The translations under genes and the position numbers were made by a program. The notes below the pieces were generated by a model, which made no database searches, was not told the DNA's origin, and saw nothing but the letters and a program-made list of their open reading frames with translations. A stretch of 64,000 nt of DNA from Microcoleus sp. bin48.metabat.b7b8b9.023. GTDB taxonomy: Bacteria > Cyanobacteriota > Cyanobacteriia > Cyanobacteriales > Microcoleaceae. This document shows, one piece after another, positions 26,905-36,529 of the stretch; position 1 is the stretch's first letter; every line of letters starts with the position of its first letter. The stretch is taken from positions 1 through 64,000 of the forward strand of contig NZ_JAAFKG010000021.1 of assembly GCF_013299185.1 (NCBI RefSeq), in the 5' to 3' direction.

Positions 26905-27096
26905 GGTTCGTAGTGAGGACTTTAGTCGGCATAAAGAAGGACTGAAGTCCTCACTACAAACCTGCTGTGAAGGTTCGTAGTGAGGACTTTAGTCCGCAGA
27001 AAGAAGGACTGAAGTCCTCACTACAAACCTGCTGTGAAGGTTCGTAGTGAGGACTTTAGTCCGCAGAAAGAAGGACTGAAGTCCTCACTACAAACC
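26905..27096. repeat. Three tandem 67-bp palindromic repeats
   Basis: Copies of GGTTCGTAGTGAGGAC...GTCCTCACTACAAACC start at 26905, 26972 and 27039. The last copy runs into the 3' end of the next minus-strand gene and supplies its last codons and stop. Confidence 0.92.
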
Positions 27097-29166
27097 TGTC
27101 GGTGCGATCGGCTCAATGTCTGGATCGAATCCACCAACTTGATTTGTGCGAATTATCCACAAAAAAGCCCCCTGTTTTAAGAGGATTTTGGCGATCGCAT
27201 CTTGGGTACGCCTCGGCAGCATTGTTCGGTAACTCATAGCAGCTTTGAACGAATTCACGATGCCAGCAACAAAGCTTTTTTTTAGTTCCGAATCAATACC
27301 CGCCAATCTCGCATTTTTGCGCCAATCTGGACGGACAACACCGAGGGGAATTAATACTTTTTCTAAACTCTCTCCTAAAGCTACTAACTGGTTAAATCTT
27401 TCGGTTTGTGCGGCGGTGGGATGTGTTTTCAGCCAGTCTTGAATCTGAGGATTTGACTCAATTTCCGCAGTAATTTTTTTAATTGTCGCGTAAATTGCCT
27501 GACTGGAATCTTGCACGCAAGAAGTTGCTGGCGTGACTAAACTGGCGCCGGTGCCGTCTCCGCTGCGGTAGCGCGCCATCATGATATCTAGTTGCTGGTT
27601 GAATTCGGTTAAGGGTGACAAGGTGATGCCGTCAAAGTCGTAGTCGCAACACACGCAGTCTAATTTACAGATGATATCGCACACCGGGCGATCGCCCAAC
27701 CAGCCGCGCTGCAAGTCTCCCATGTAACTTTGCCATTTGCTGGAACCTGCTACAATTCCGTCTGGATTGTGGGCATAAACTTGTTTGTATTCTATGTCAA
27801 AACGCAGTTCGCCGGTAAAGCGATCGCGCACAACTTTTGCTACTCCAAAAGCAAAATGTCCGGTGACAATTCTCAGCGGTACCGGTTCGCCTTTTTTGCC
27901 GCCGATACCGCCGAAACAATGAATCACTATACCGATATCTCCTTCTTCCCAAGGGGAGATTGAATCGTTTTCTGTAGCATCGTTTGGCACCAACAATACT
28001 CGTTTGGCTTGTCCTTTTTGCGCCCTAGTATTTAACCAGTTTTGGTCTTTTAAATAAGCGAGAGATTTTTGTAACCCGAAATGTGTTTCATCTGGGATTA
28101 ATTGGGCAATTTTCCGGGGTTCGATTCCTTGGACTACAAAAATATTATCTTCGTCTCTTGCGCCGTAAATGTACCAGCCGTCTGGATTGAATGGCGATTG
28201 TTCGATTTGGTGATTGGTAGACCTCGCTATGCCATTTTTGTCTGGCTGTACTTGGGGAATCCGAATGATTTCGGCAGCGCCGTCAAATTGTTGGGATGTT
28301 TTGCTGAAATGCCGGACAATAAATTTGTCGCTGTCGGGTTCTGGGCGCTGTAAAATTGAGACTAAGGCACAGAAACGTCCGATAATTTGTACTGGTTCGC
28401 GATCGATAATTAGTTCTTGCTGGTCGCTGTTGCTGTGGTTGATGGCAATCACCGGTCTCCGCAACATCACAGTCACGCTGTCTTCGCGCCTGCTACCGGC
28501 TAGAGTTTCTAAAGGGCCGACATTGCGCCAGCCGTTCAATCTATCTGGATGGATGTTGCCTGATTTTTGACTTTTTTGAGTTTGTTTGGTGAAACTGATA
28601 TCTTGACTGACGGCGTGGACAAAAAATTGTACTTGGCGGTCTGTACTCCACTTCAAAAATGCTATTTTGCCAATGAAATTTTGATGTTTTTTGGGTGCAT
28701 TAATCACTTCAAAAAAAACCGATCCATAAATCTGGCGCTGTTCGTTTGATGGCAAAATCAAGCGCCCGTGCCAAAGTGCGATCGGGTTGTAGAGATGGGC
28801 AACTGCTGCTGAATCTTCGCAGACTATCTCTGGCTCAATCGCTTCTAAAGTATCGCTTTCTGGTTCCCAAGAAACCGCCGGATAATTTGGATCGTTCTCG
28901 ACAAATTGCGGTTCTAAAAAAACGTTTTTACCTGCGGCAATATTGGCAGTTGAATGTCGCGTTTTTGGGCGTAATTTAAAACTCAAAAAATGGCGATTTT
29001 CCTCCAGCTTGTCCTGCAACCAATTGACCAAAACCCGAACAAAAATAAAAGCTGTGAGACCAAAAATCACAGCCAAGGCTGTCAGCCCCAGAGTCAAAAG
29101 AAATTGCTCTAAAGATTGACCGGAAAGTAAAATAATTTTGGGCCAAATCAAAGAATATGCCGCCAT
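27088..29166 (-). CDS. Large hypothetical membrane-anchored protein
   Basis: A 692-residue protein without a domain I can name. One strong membrane segment lies at the N-terminus (FLLTLGLTALAVIFGLTAFIFVRVLVNWL, about residues 22-50, written here only as its span), followed by ~640 hydrophilic residues. Notable stretches are GWYIYGARDEDNIFVVQGIEP, a glycine-rich HCFGGIGGKKGEP and a cysteine cluster CDIICKLDCVCCDYDFDG that could bind metal or form disulfides. It is eight bases downstream of the 29175 gene, so the two are probably co-transcribed. Its last codons (Gly-Leu-stop) come from a palindromic repeat, suggesting the original C-terminus was altered. Confidence 0.75.
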   Translation of the reverse strand: MAAYSLIWPKIILLSGQSLEQFLLTLGLTALAVIFGLTAFIFVRVLVNWLQDKLEENRHFLSFKLRPKTRHSTANIAAGKNVFLEPQFVENDPNYPAVSWEPESDTLEAIEPEIVCEDSAAVAHLYNPIALWHGRLILPSNEQRQIYGSVFFEVINAPKKHQNFIGKIAFLKWSTDRQVQFFVHAVSQDISFTKQTQKSQKSGNIHPDRLNGWRNVGPLETLAGSRREDSVTVMLRRPVIAINHSNSDQQELIIDREPVQIIGRFCALVSILQRPEPDSDKFIVRHFSKTSQQFDGAAEIIRIPQVQPDKNGIARSTNHQIEQSPFNPDGWYIYGARDEDNIFVVQGIEPRKIAQLIPDETHFGLQKSLAYLKDQNWLNTRAQKGQAKRVLLVPNDATENDSISPWEEGDIGIVIHCFGGIGGKKGEPVPLRIVTGHFAFGVAKVVRDRFTGELRFDIEYKQVYAHNPDGIVAGSSKWQSYMGDLQRGWLGDRPVCDIICKLDCVCCDYDFDGITLSPLTEFNQQLDIMMARYRSGDGTGASLVTPATSCVQDSSQAIYATIKKITAEIESNPQIQDWLKTHPTAAQTERFNQLVALGESLEKVLIPLGVVRPDWRKNARLAGIDSELKKSFVAGIVNSFKAAMSYRTMLPRRTQDAIAKILLKQGAFLWIIRTNQVGGFDPDIEPIAPTGL

Positions 29167-29174
29167 AAATATAT

Positions 29175-29849
29175 CTAAAAACGAGTTTTAGGTTCGATCC
29201 AGTCTGTGCTGGCTTGAGTGCCGAAAACTAGGGGTTTGTCTTGGGTGACAGATACGGTTTGGCCAGTCATATCGACGGCACAAAGAGGCCAAGATCGATC
29301 GCCCAAATGACCGGCACGGAACAGAACTTGTCCGGGGCAAACTTGACTCCAACCCAACAATACAGCATGGGTGTAAAGACTGCGAGCCGGAGCAACGGTA
29401 TAAGTGTAATTATCATTTTTATCCCAAATGACCGCGTAGTCGGACATATCGGAAGAGTTGAACAAGGCTTCAAATTCGCGGGCGAGAACACGGGAACCCT
29501 CTTGATTCCAAGAAACAGGCACTAAAATTGCGATCGTCCCGGACATATCTGTGTCATCGCTAGCATACATTCCGCTTTCGGCCAGGGGCGAAGCAGCCGC
29601 CACTGTTTGCAGTTCCCCAGTTTTGAGATTTTCCACAAACATCACGCTGCTAACCCGACAGCGGGCCAATTCCGGCTGTACTTGCAATTCAATTCGACTG
29701 TAAGCCGCGTATTGGCCGTTAGTTGAAACTAGGGAAGGACTCCGATAGTAGCGGATACCTGTGCCAGCATTTGAACTCACCTTAGCGTGAGTCTCATTAA
29801 TCCATTCCCAAGGCACGGGATAGGGGCTATTTAAAGGGTCAGACATCAT
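29175..29849 (-). CDS. Conserved-looking hypothetical protein
   Basis: A 224-residue soluble protein, not recognised. It is beta-rich with repeating patterns such as RYYRSPSLVSTNGQYAAYSRIELQ, VMFVENLKTGEL and AVIWDKNDNYTY, resembling beta-propeller or WD-like blades (SxDGxYxAY), but too short for a full propeller. There is no signal peptide. It lies eight bases upstream of the large membrane-anchored gene on the same strand and forms an operon with it. Start at 29849 (MMSDPLN) or one codon later. Confidence 0.72.
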   Translation of the reverse strand: MMSDPLNSPYPVPWEWINETHAKVSSNAGTGIRYYRSPSLVSTNGQYAAYSRIELQVQPELARCRVSSVMFVENLKTGELQTVAAASPLAESGMYASDDTDMSGTIAILVPVSWNQEGSRVLAREFEALFNSSDMSDYAVIWDKNDNYTYTVAPARSLYTHAVLLGWSQVCPGQVLFRAGHLGDRSWPLCAVDMTGQTVSVTQDKPLVFGTQASTDWIEPKTRF

Positions 29850-30062
29850 TTTTTTGCCAAAACTTCTACATTATTATCTAACAAATTCAGCCTGAGGTAC
29901 AGGAGATTATAAATTTGGTTTCTGTCGGAAATGCTGTGCCGCCAAACCCCAGATTTGTAGAAACCGGGTTAATTTTTCAGATTTGAGATTTGTTCTCCAA
30001 TCTAAAATCTAAAATCTAAAATCTAAAATTGGATATATAGGATAGTATCGAAATTAATCTGG

Positions 30063-30165
30063 TATAGCAATCCTTGCAGGAGTCGTAAAAATTTTACCCC
30101 ACCCCAACCCTCCCCTTGCCAAGGGGAGGGAGTAAGAAATTCACAAATGATTTAGGATTGCTATA
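30063..30165. repeat. MITE-like element with 12-bp terminal inverted repeats
   Basis: A 103-bp unit bounded by perfect inverted repeats TATAGCAATCCT/AGGATTGCTATA. It has a central palindrome CCCTCCCCTTG/CAAGGGGAGGG at about 30107-30130. It lies just upstream of the OmpA-domain gene. Confidence 0.75.
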
Positions 30166-30187
30166 TGTGTACCGAGAGGGAGGAACC

Positions 30188-31105
30188 ATGACGCGATATT
30201 CTACGGAAAAACCTTCAATCCCCCCGACTCGCGTCTCCAAGTCGCGGGGAAAAGGTTTATTTTTACTGTCGCTAATCTTTAGACTGCTGTTGCTGGGAGT
30301 AGGCAGCGGTTTTGCGTGGGTTTTGGGGATGACGATCGCCCAAATTTATCCATCACGCGCCACCCAAATGCCGATCGCCGAGAGATTGCTGCGCGTAACT
30401 CAAAATTTGACCTCCAGCCCGAAACGCGCCCCAGCAACGCCAATTCCAGCGCTTCCGGCACCAACCGCTACACCAACTCCCCAGTCGAAAGTCAATCCCG
30501 CCCAGAGAGAGAAATTGCAGGCAGATTTAAGAAAATTGCAAGGCGAGCTCAACGCGCTAATTGGGCGCACAGCAGCTTTAGAAAGTCAGTTGGGTAGCAG
30601 CCGCCCGACGGAAAGTTTGGAAAAGCGGTTGCAGTTGATGTCGCAGGAATTGGCTGCAACCCCAACGGAGACAACTCCTCCTTTAGCTTTACCCGCGCCG
30701 AGCCCTCTGGATGGTAACGCGCAGCCACAGAATCCGAGAAATCCGGTATTTGCAGGGGATGGGCTGATGGTAACTTTGCCCAGCGATGTTTTATTTAATA
30801 CTGGCAGCATTTCTCTGCGGGCGGGCACCAGTGCGATTTTGGACAATTTGGTGGCGGAGTTGCGGAGTTACGAGGGTGCAACGGTGCGGGTTGCAGGGCA
30901 CACTGACGACGCGGGGGAAGAGGCTGACAATCGCAATGTGTCGTTTGCGCGGGCTCAGGCTGTGGTGCAGTATTTGTCTGGTGTGCTCGGGCAGAAGTAT
31001 CATTGGGTGGCGATCGGCTACGGGGAAAGTCGCCCTTCGGTAGATAATAGTTCTGAGATCAACCGGCAACGCAACCGTCGCATTGAAGTGGCAATTAGTC
31101 CTTAG
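30188..31105 (+). CDS. OmpA-family protein with N-terminal membrane anchor
   Basis: A 305-residue protein. ATG 30188 is chosen for its GGGAGG site seven bases upstream; the frame is open 24 codons further back. A membrane segment at ~20-45 (LLSLIFRLLLLGVGSGFAWVL) anchors it in the inner membrane. A coiled coil follows (REKLQADLRKLQGELNALIG), then a Pro-rich linker and a C-terminal OmpA/MotB peptidoglycan-binding domain (~200-305). Its key residues are TDDAG, NVSFARAQAVVQYL and NRQRNRRIEV, the last with the Arg that contacts diaminopimelate. It may act as a cell-wall tether, resembling MotB/PomB-like stator or envelope-linking proteins; no partner gene is adjacent. Confidence 0.88.
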   Translation: MTRYSTEKPSIPPTRVSKSRGKGLFLLSLIFRLLLLGVGSGFAWVLGMTIAQIYPSRATQMPIAERLLRVTQNLTSSPKRAPATPIPALPAPTATPTPQSKVNPAQREKLQADLRKLQGELNALIGRTAALESQLGSSRPTESLEKRLQLMSQELAATPTETTPPLALPAPSPLDGNAQPQNPRNPVFAGDGLMVTLPSDVLFNTGSISLRAGTSAILDNLVAELRSYEGATVRVAGHTDDAGEEADNRNVSFARAQAVVQYLSGVLGQKYHWVAIGYGESRPSVDNSSEINRQRNRRIEVAISP

Positions 31106-31200
31106 TCCTTAGTCATGGGGCATTGGGCATTGGGCATTGGGCATTGGGCATGGGGCAAACAGGGCAAACAGGGCAAACAGGGCATGGGCCAAACAGGGCA
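31106..31200. repeat. GGGCATT heptamers and CAAACAGGG nonamers
   Basis: Tandem GGGCATT units directly after the OmpA-domain stop, then three CAAACAGGG units. Low-complexity spacer with no coding content. Confidence 0.8.
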
Positions 31201-31670
31201 TTAGGTCATTGGGCTTGTAGATACTAGACTTAGGATTGATAAAGCAACCGCAGATTTAAGGCAGATTAACACAGACGAACGCAGATAATTTCAAGAGAGT
31301 TTGTGGCTGTGGCAATTTTGTCTAGTTTTTTCAATTCACTGTGCCGAATTTTAGGAAAAATCATGCAACATTATTTGTAGGGTGTGTCGCCGCCAACCAT
31401 CTCTAAAATTAACAAAAAATCGAGCGACGCACCGGATTATTGTAGGGTGTGTCGCCGGCAACCATCTGTAAATTTAACCAATAATCTCAGGGCGACGCAC
31501 CCGATCAAATATTTCTGAAAACAAGCCTTTGACAAGTTTGGTGTTTGTGCAAATAATTTTAATTAGTCGTATCAGGTGCGTCGCCCTAAGATTGTCGGTA
31601 TTCAGTTAGGAATTTATCGCAGGCGACACACCCTACAAGCTGTCAACTATCAACTGTCAACTGTCAACTG
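31201..31670. repeat. Region of GTAGGGTGTGTCGCC palindromic repeats and heptamers
   Basis: Four GTAGGGTGTGTCGCC-type or complementary GGCGACGCACC units at about 31378, 31440, 31490 and 31575-31636 form nested inverted repeats. TCAACTG heptamers run from 31640 into the end of the AI-2E-type gene. No gene was seen in this 470-base stretch. Confidence 0.75.
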
Positions 31671-32798
31671 TCAACTGTCAACTGTTGAAGCCGAAGGTGT
31701 CAAAGGCGGTAAATCAGAATTATTTTTAGCTTGATTTATTGTCTCTCGATATTCGCTCCTCAGCTTCGGTTTTAAATACAAGTTTTCAATCAAAGCAGCT
31801 ACTCCCGCAAACCAAGGCGGCACAATTACCGCCCCGATAATTCCTAATACTTGTACGCCTCCCAAGACAGACAGCAATTGATACAATGGATGCACCCCAA
31901 CCGAAGAACCAACCAGCAAAGGATCTAGTACGTAAGTTTCTAAGTTTTGGATAAATACAAACAGCAGCAATACCCACAACAACACCCATCCACCCTTAGC
32001 TAAAGCGACGATTAAGGCGGGTACTGCGCCCAAAACCGGGCCAATGAAGGGAATCAGATTTGTCACACCTGCGATCGCACCCAAGCCCAAAGCAAACTCC
32101 GGCATCCCCAAAAAGCTCAAACCTGCGGTGATAAATATCCCTAAAATCCCCGAAACTAACACCCGCCCGCGAATGTAACTCCCCATTCTTTGCCCGATGG
32201 GCGTGGCTTGGGCGGCGAGTTTTGTATCCCAAGGTTTCGGGAAAAACTGCACCAAACTTTTAATTAATGTGTCGCTGTCGGCTACCATGTAGCCGGAAAT
32301 AAATAATGCTAAAACTAGGCTGAAGAAGCCGCCGAGAATGCCTCTTGTTAAACTGTACGATCGCAAAACCAGTTGTTGGCTCGATCGAATCAGCCAATTT
32401 GTCAGCGATTGAGTATCCAGCAACTGATTCACCAAAGCAGGTGCATCATCGGTGAGGCGACTGGCTAAGCTAGTGGCTACCATTTCCAGACTTTCGGCGT
32501 AAACTGGTAACTGTCGCACCAGTAACTCTATTTGCTCGATGACTGTCGGCCCGATTAACACTACCGTCCCGCTGAATCCGCCAATCAGAGTTAAATAAAC
32601 CAGAATCACCGCCAGCCAGCGGGGCACGCGCATGGTTTCGGCCCAATTGACGATCGGGACGATCGAAGCAGCCAGCACCACTGATATCATCAGAATTACC
32701 AGCAAGCTCCGCAATTGCCACAGCAGCACTAGCACCAAGGACGATGCTACAATGAGCAGCAAGTTAGGTATAGAAATTGTAATCCGCTGTTCAGACAT
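31671..32798 (-). CDS. AI-2E/PerM-family membrane permease
   Basis: A 375-residue polytopic membrane protein of the AI-2E transporter (PerM/TqsA) family, whose members export diverse small molecules or exchange Na+/H+; the substrate cannot be inferred. About seven to eight hydrophobic segments are seen, starting at LLLIVASSLVLVLLWQL. The family-typical region SYIRGRVLVSGILGIFITAGL is followed by GLGAIAGVTNLIPFIGPVLGAVPA and the C-terminal block YVLDPLLVGSSVGVHPL. The final codons (VDS, stop) are made of heptamer repeat, as in the antiporter gene at 23049. Confidence 0.9.
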   Translation of the reverse strand: MSEQRITISIPNLLLIVASSLVLVLLWQLRSLLVILMISVVLAASIVPIVNWAETMRVPRWLAVILVYLTLIGGFSGTVVLIGPTVIEQIELLVRQLPVYAESLEMVATSLASRLTDDAPALVNQLLDTQSLTNWLIRSSQQLVLRSYSLTRGILGGFFSLVLALFISGYMVADSDTLIKSLVQFFPKPWDTKLAAQATPIGQRMGSYIRGRVLVSGILGIFITAGLSFLGMPEFALGLGAIAGVTNLIPFIGPVLGAVPALIVALAKGGWVLLWVLLLFVFIQNLETYVLDPLLVGSSVGVHPLYQLLSVLGGVQVLGIIGAVIVPPWFAGVAALIENLYLKPKLRSEYRETINQAKNNSDLPPLTPSASTVDS

Positions 32799-32880
32799 GA
32801 TTAAATAATTATATTGTTGCCGATCGTGTCACCCTTGATTTCATAATAAACTATATGATATAAATAGTGTAATTAAGATT

Positions 32881-33135
32881 ATGAAAGTGCATTCAAGCAG
32901 TGGGAATGTCTTTGCTGACTTAGGACTCCCCAATTCTGATGAACTATTGATTAAGGCAGAACTAGCTCATTCAATCAGTGAATTAATCTCGGAACGCCAA
33001 CTAACCAAAATTGAAGCAGAAAAGCTCTTAGGAATCGATCGATCCAAAATATCAGCATTGATGCGCGGTAAATTATCCGAGCTCTCTAGAGAACGCCTAT
33101 TTTATTTTCTCAACGCACTCGGCAGCAATATATAG
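32881..33135 (+). CDS. XRE-family HTH protein, probable orphan antitoxin
   Basis: An 84-residue protein with a helix-turn-helix of the XRE/HigA type. Residues ~28-75 hold the five-helix core: SISELISERQLTKIEAEKLLGIDRSKISALMRGKLSELSRE, where GIDRSKISALMRG is the turn and recognition helix. Proteins of this size and layout are usually antitoxins encoded after a RelE/HigB-like toxin. Only 82 bases separate it from the upstream divergent gene and no toxin is present, so it is an orphan antitoxin or a free-standing regulator. Confidence 0.85.
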   Translation: MKVHSSSGNVFADLGLPNSDELLIKAELAHSISELISERQLTKIEAEKLLGIDRSKISALMRGKLSELSRERLFYFLNALGSNI

Positions 33136-33310
33136 ATTCGGATTGCCCAGTCGCAACCAAATGTCCAAGCTCAAACTCGCATTGTTGTAGCCTAAACTAA
33201 AAAACATTTAGTTTGGTTTGCATTGTGAAAACTCTTAAACATCTTGTGGGGTGGGCGGGAGAGCCCGCCCCAATATGCAGGTTAGTAAATAAAAAATCCA
33301 AACATTAATT

Positions 33311-34264
33311 ATGCAACCACAATATTCAACTCAAGATTTACCCGCAATTTCGTCTATCAAATCGCCAACGCTGTTTTACGAATGGCAAAAATATCGCTGT
33401 GCTTATGATGTTTATCAACCAACTACTGCAACAGAAGAGAGCATCCCATTGTTATTAATTCATCCCATAGGAGTTGGATTGTCAAGAGTCTTTTGGCAGA
33501 GATTTTGCGAAAGTTGGCACAAATCAGGCAACACAAATCCGATTTACAATCCCGACCTTTTGGGCTGCGGCGATTCCGAAATGCCCGCTGTGGCTTGCTA
33601 TCCTAGCGATTGGGCGGCACAGTTGCAGTTTTTCTTGGAGACTGTAGTAAAAAAACCTGCGATCGTCCTCGTGCAAGGTGCTTTACTGTGTGTAGCCTTG
33701 GAATTAGCCAAATTGCAGCAGAAAAGCGGTTCTAATTTAATCCATTCCTTAGTCCTCGCCGGGCCTCCAGCTTGGGCGGTGATGAACAAACATTCGACAG
33801 ATAGAGAGCAAAGAATCGTCTGGAATTTGTTAGACTCTCCCTTGGGAAACGCTTTTTATCGATACGCCAGACGCGCTAAATTTTTGCGCTCTTTTTCTGG
33901 AAAACAACTGTTTGGCGATGCTGCAAATGTTGATAGCGAATGGTTGGATGCTTTGCAAGCTGGGGCGGCAAATCCTGACAGCCGTCATGCAGTTTTCTCG
34001 TTTTTAGCTGGTTTTTGGCGCCAGGATTACACTAGCACGATTCAACAGTTTAGGAATCCGGCACTCGTTGTCATGGGAGAAAAAGCCTCAAGCATCAGTC
34101 AATCGGGTAAGGAAGAAAAACCCGATGAAAGATTAGCGCAATATTTGGCTAACTTTGCCAATGCTGAGGGTTTATTAATGCCGGGGCGCAACGTTTTACC
34201 CTACGAATCCACCTCAGAATTTGTAGCGGCGGTTGCTGAGTTTGCGAATAAGTTAAATAAATAA
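33311..34264 (+). CDS. Alpha/beta-hydrolase fold protein lacking the usual nucleophile
   Basis: A 317-residue alpha/beta-hydrolase-like protein. The first core strand and oxyanion loop read LLLIHPIGVGLS, then YNPDLLGCGDSEMP, typical of the fold. The nucleophile elbow, usually GxSxG, reads VQGALLC (residues 121-127), with no Ser, Cys or Asp in the nucleophile slot. The later acid and histidine positions are also unclear. It may be a non-catalytic or differently acting member. Similar hydrolases in cyanobacteria and plastids are often uncharacterised. It is a single gene followed by palindromic repeats. Confidence 0.8.
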   Translation: MQPQYSTQDLPAISSIKSPTLFYEWQKYRCAYDVYQPTTATEESIPLLLIHPIGVGLSRVFWQRFCESWHKSGNTNPIYNPDLLGCGDSEMPAVACYPSDWAAQLQFFLETVVKKPAIVLVQGALLCVALELAKLQQKSGSNLIHSLVLAGPPAWAVMNKHSTDREQRIVWNLLDSPLGNAFYRYARRAKFLRSFSGKQLFGDAANVDSEWLDALQAGAANPDSRHAVFSFLAGFWRQDYTSTIQQFRNPALVVMGEKASSISQSGKEEKPDERLAQYLANFANAEGLLMPGRNVLPYESTSEFVAAVAEFANKLNK

Positions 34265-34274
34265 AAAATCATTT

Positions 34275-34490
34275 GTTAGTAGTACGGACTTCAGTCCGTC
34301 CAAGAGGAATGAATTCCTCACTACAAACCCAGGTTCGTAGTACGGACTTCAGTCCGTCCAAGAGGAATGAATTCCTCACTACAAACCCAGGTTCGTAGTA
34401 CGGACTTCAGTCCGTCCAAGAGGAATAAATTCCAGGTTCGTAGTACGGACTTCAGTCCGTCCAAGAGGAATGAATTCCTCACTACGAACC
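34275..34490. repeat. Four tandem palindromic repeats (58-bp unit, GTAGTACGGAC variant)
   Basis: Units of GGTTCGTAGTACGGAC...TCCTCACTACAAACC, with starts near 34275, 34332, 34390 and 34435 (the third copy is shortened). They fill the space between the convergent hydrolase and cysS genes. Confidence 0.92.
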
Positions 34491-34496
34491 AGTTTT

Positions 34497-36056
34497 TTAA
34501 CCGCGATGCCAAATCGTGGTACCATCCTTTTGGTCAATCAAAGTAATTCCTTTATCCTTAAGTTCATTGCGAATACGATCGCCCTCAGCGAAATTTCTAG
34601 CAATCCTGGCATCCTTCCGCTGCTGAATCATCGCCTCAATTTCCGCATCACTCAAACCGCCAACCGCCGCATCGCTGTCAGCTTCCGGCTGCACCTCCAA
34701 GCCCAAAACCCCCGCCAAACTGATCAAAGTCAGCCACTTTTGCTGCAACAATTCCGGCAAAGTTTCAGTTTTGCCCTGATGCACCAAAATATTGCTTTCC
34801 TTACCCAATTCCTTAGCAAGTTCAAACAAAACAGCCAAAGCAGCCGGAGTATTGAAATCATTGTCCATCGCTGCTTGGAATTCCTCTACAGCTTTGGCAT
34901 CTTGTTCAGTTTTCTCAACATCCCAACTCAGTTTATCGGCATATCGGAGTCCAAAAAGCAAGCCTTCGTTGATAGTATTCCAGCCATTTCGAGCAGATGC
35001 GATCGCCTCTTCGGTAAAATCTATCTGACTGCGATACTGCGCCATAAACACAAACAGCCTCACCGCCATCGGTTCCACAGCTTTTGCATTATTCTGATTC
35101 CCCCCCTTCGTAGGGGCGGTGCCCCCGTGCCCGCCCTCCCCGTGCCCGCCCTCTGAGGGGGGGTCAGATTCCAAATCACCCGACCAATTCCCCTCCAACA
35201 AATCGCGAATAGTAATAAAATTGTGCAAAGACTTCGACATCTTTCTGCCATTGACAGTCACAAAAGCATTGTGCATCCAATAATTAGCCAAAGACTTACC
35301 CGTCGCAGCTTCAGATTGAGCAATTTCGTTTTCATGATGCGGAAAAGTTAAATCGGAACCGCCGCAGTGAATATCAATAGTTTCGCCCAAACAATCGCGC
35401 ACCATCGCCGAACATTCAATGTGCCATCCGGGGCGACCTTTTCCCCAAGATGATTCCCAAAAAGGTTCACCGGGTTTAGCGCCTTTCCACAGGGCGAAAT
35501 CTGATGAATCTTGCTTTTTTTGAGCTTCTATTTCGGCGGTTTCTAATCTGCCGCTAGCCCCGACTTCCATTTCTTCCAACTTGCGGCCGGAAAGTTTTCC
35601 GTAGTTGTCAAACTTGCGAACGCTGTAGTAAACGTCGCCGCTGTTGGCATAGGCAAAACCTTTGTTTTCTAACTCGTGAATCAGCCGTTTGATGCCGTCG
35701 ATTGAGTGGGTGGCGCGGGGATATTCATCGGCCCTGAGAATATTTAGTTTGTCCATGTCGGCAAAATATTCGTCGATGAAGCGATCGGCTACCGCTTCCA
35801 TTGTAGAATTTGTTTCGCGGGCGCGATCGAGAATCTTGTCATCAATATCGGTAAAATTCTGTACGTAGCGCACCGAGTATCCCCGCCACATCAGATATCG
35901 GCGCACCATATCCCACACAATGTAAGCGCGGGCGTGGCCGACGTGGCAGTAATCGTACACCGTAACGCCGCAGCAATACATCCGCACCTTTGAGGGTTCG
36001 ATGGGCTCGAAAGGTGATTCGCGGCGGGTCAAGCTGTTGTAAAGCGTTAGGGACAT
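34497..36056 (-). CDS. cysS: Cysteinyl-tRNA synthetase with repeat-derived insertion
   Basis: CysRS charges tRNA-Cys. The 519-residue protein has the class I signatures: HVGHARAYI (HIGH motif, ~residue 38), the zinc-site region [11 protein letters not shown] and [21 protein letters not shown], and KMSKS. The C-terminal anticodon-binding domain is intact. Between TIRDLLEG and [10 protein letters not shown], adjacent in ordinary CysRS, there is an extra ~35-residue Gly-rich stretch ([14 protein letters not shown]...). It is encoded by 35095-35170, whose DNA matches a dispersed G/C-rich repeat also found at 20732-20764. The insertion keeps the frame and sits just after the KMSKS loop region, so the enzyme is presumably still active. 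Confidence 0.95.
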   Translation of the reverse strand: MSLTLYNSLTRRESPFEPIEPSKVRMYCCGVTVYDYCHVGHARAYIVWDMVRRYLMWRGYSVRYVQNFTDIDDKILDRARETNSTMEAVADRFIDEYFADMDKLNILRADEYPRATHSIDGIKRLIHELENKGFAYANSGDVYYSVRKFDNYGKLSGRKLEEMEVGASGRLETAEIEAQKKQDSSDFALWKGAKPGEPFWESSWGKGRPGWHIECSAMVRDCLGETIDIHCGGSDLTFPHHENEIAQSEAATGKSLANYWMHNAFVTVNGRKMSKSLHNFITIRDLLEGNWSGDLESDPPSEGGHGEGGHGGTAPTKGGNQNNAKAVEPMAVRLFVFMAQYRSQIDFTEEAIASARNGWNTINEGLLFGLRYADKLSWDVEKTEQDAKAVEEFQAAMDNDFNTPAALAVLFELAKELGKESNILVHQGKTETLPELLQQKWLTLISLAGVLGLEVQPEADSDAAVGGLSDAEIEAMIQQRKDARIARNFAEGDRIRNELKDKGITLIDQKDGTTIWHRG

Positions 36057-36104
36057 GGGATTTGAGATTTGGGATTGATGTACTGCTTTAATTTATTATA
36101 TTAG

Positions 36105-36175
36105 TTTGTAGTGTGGACTTTAGTCCGCAAATTTTAAAGAATTCAGTTTGTAGTGCGGACTTTAGTCCGCAGGTT
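36105..36175. repeat. Palindromic repeats (GTAGTGCGGACTTTAGTCCGC type)
   Basis: Two units with core GCGGACTTTAGTCCGC lie upstream of cysS. Same superfamily as the GGACTAAAGTCC repeats elsewhere. Confidence 0.8.
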
Positions 36176-36244
36176 TGTAAAGACTTTCGTCCGATAGGGC
36201 GAACCAATCTTAATTATAGTCGATCGAGCGGACACGATCTCACT

Positions 36245-36529
36245 CGGCGGTTGAAACCGCAGCTATACAAACGAAGTCTGCCTCCGCCGACTGAGAGGTA
36301 ATTATCCAAGATTTAGAAGGATTACCAAACATCTGTTAAATCTAAGACAAATCCGGGCAATACATCTTCCCCTGACAAAGCAACTGTATCAATCGGCGGT
36401 TGAAACCGCAGCTATACAAACGAAGTCTGCCTCCGCCGACTGAGAGATAATTATCCAGGATTTAGAAAGATTACCAAACATCTGTTAAATCTAAGACAAA
36501 TCCGGGCAATACATCTTCCCCGGACAAAG
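36245..36529. repeat. 149-bp tandem duplication including the 3' end of the Uma2 gene
   Basis: 36245-36380 and 36394-36529 are nearly identical. Each starts with a CGGCGGTTGAAACCGC hairpin and continues with the last ~60 bases of the Uma2 coding sequence. The copy nearer 36245 is therefore a duplicated gene end. Confidence 0.88.

Noticed and set aside
27088-29166. CAAX-type (Abi) membrane protease
   Set aside because: Only one membrane segment and no EExxxR/HxxxB motif pair were seen, so I do not assign this function.
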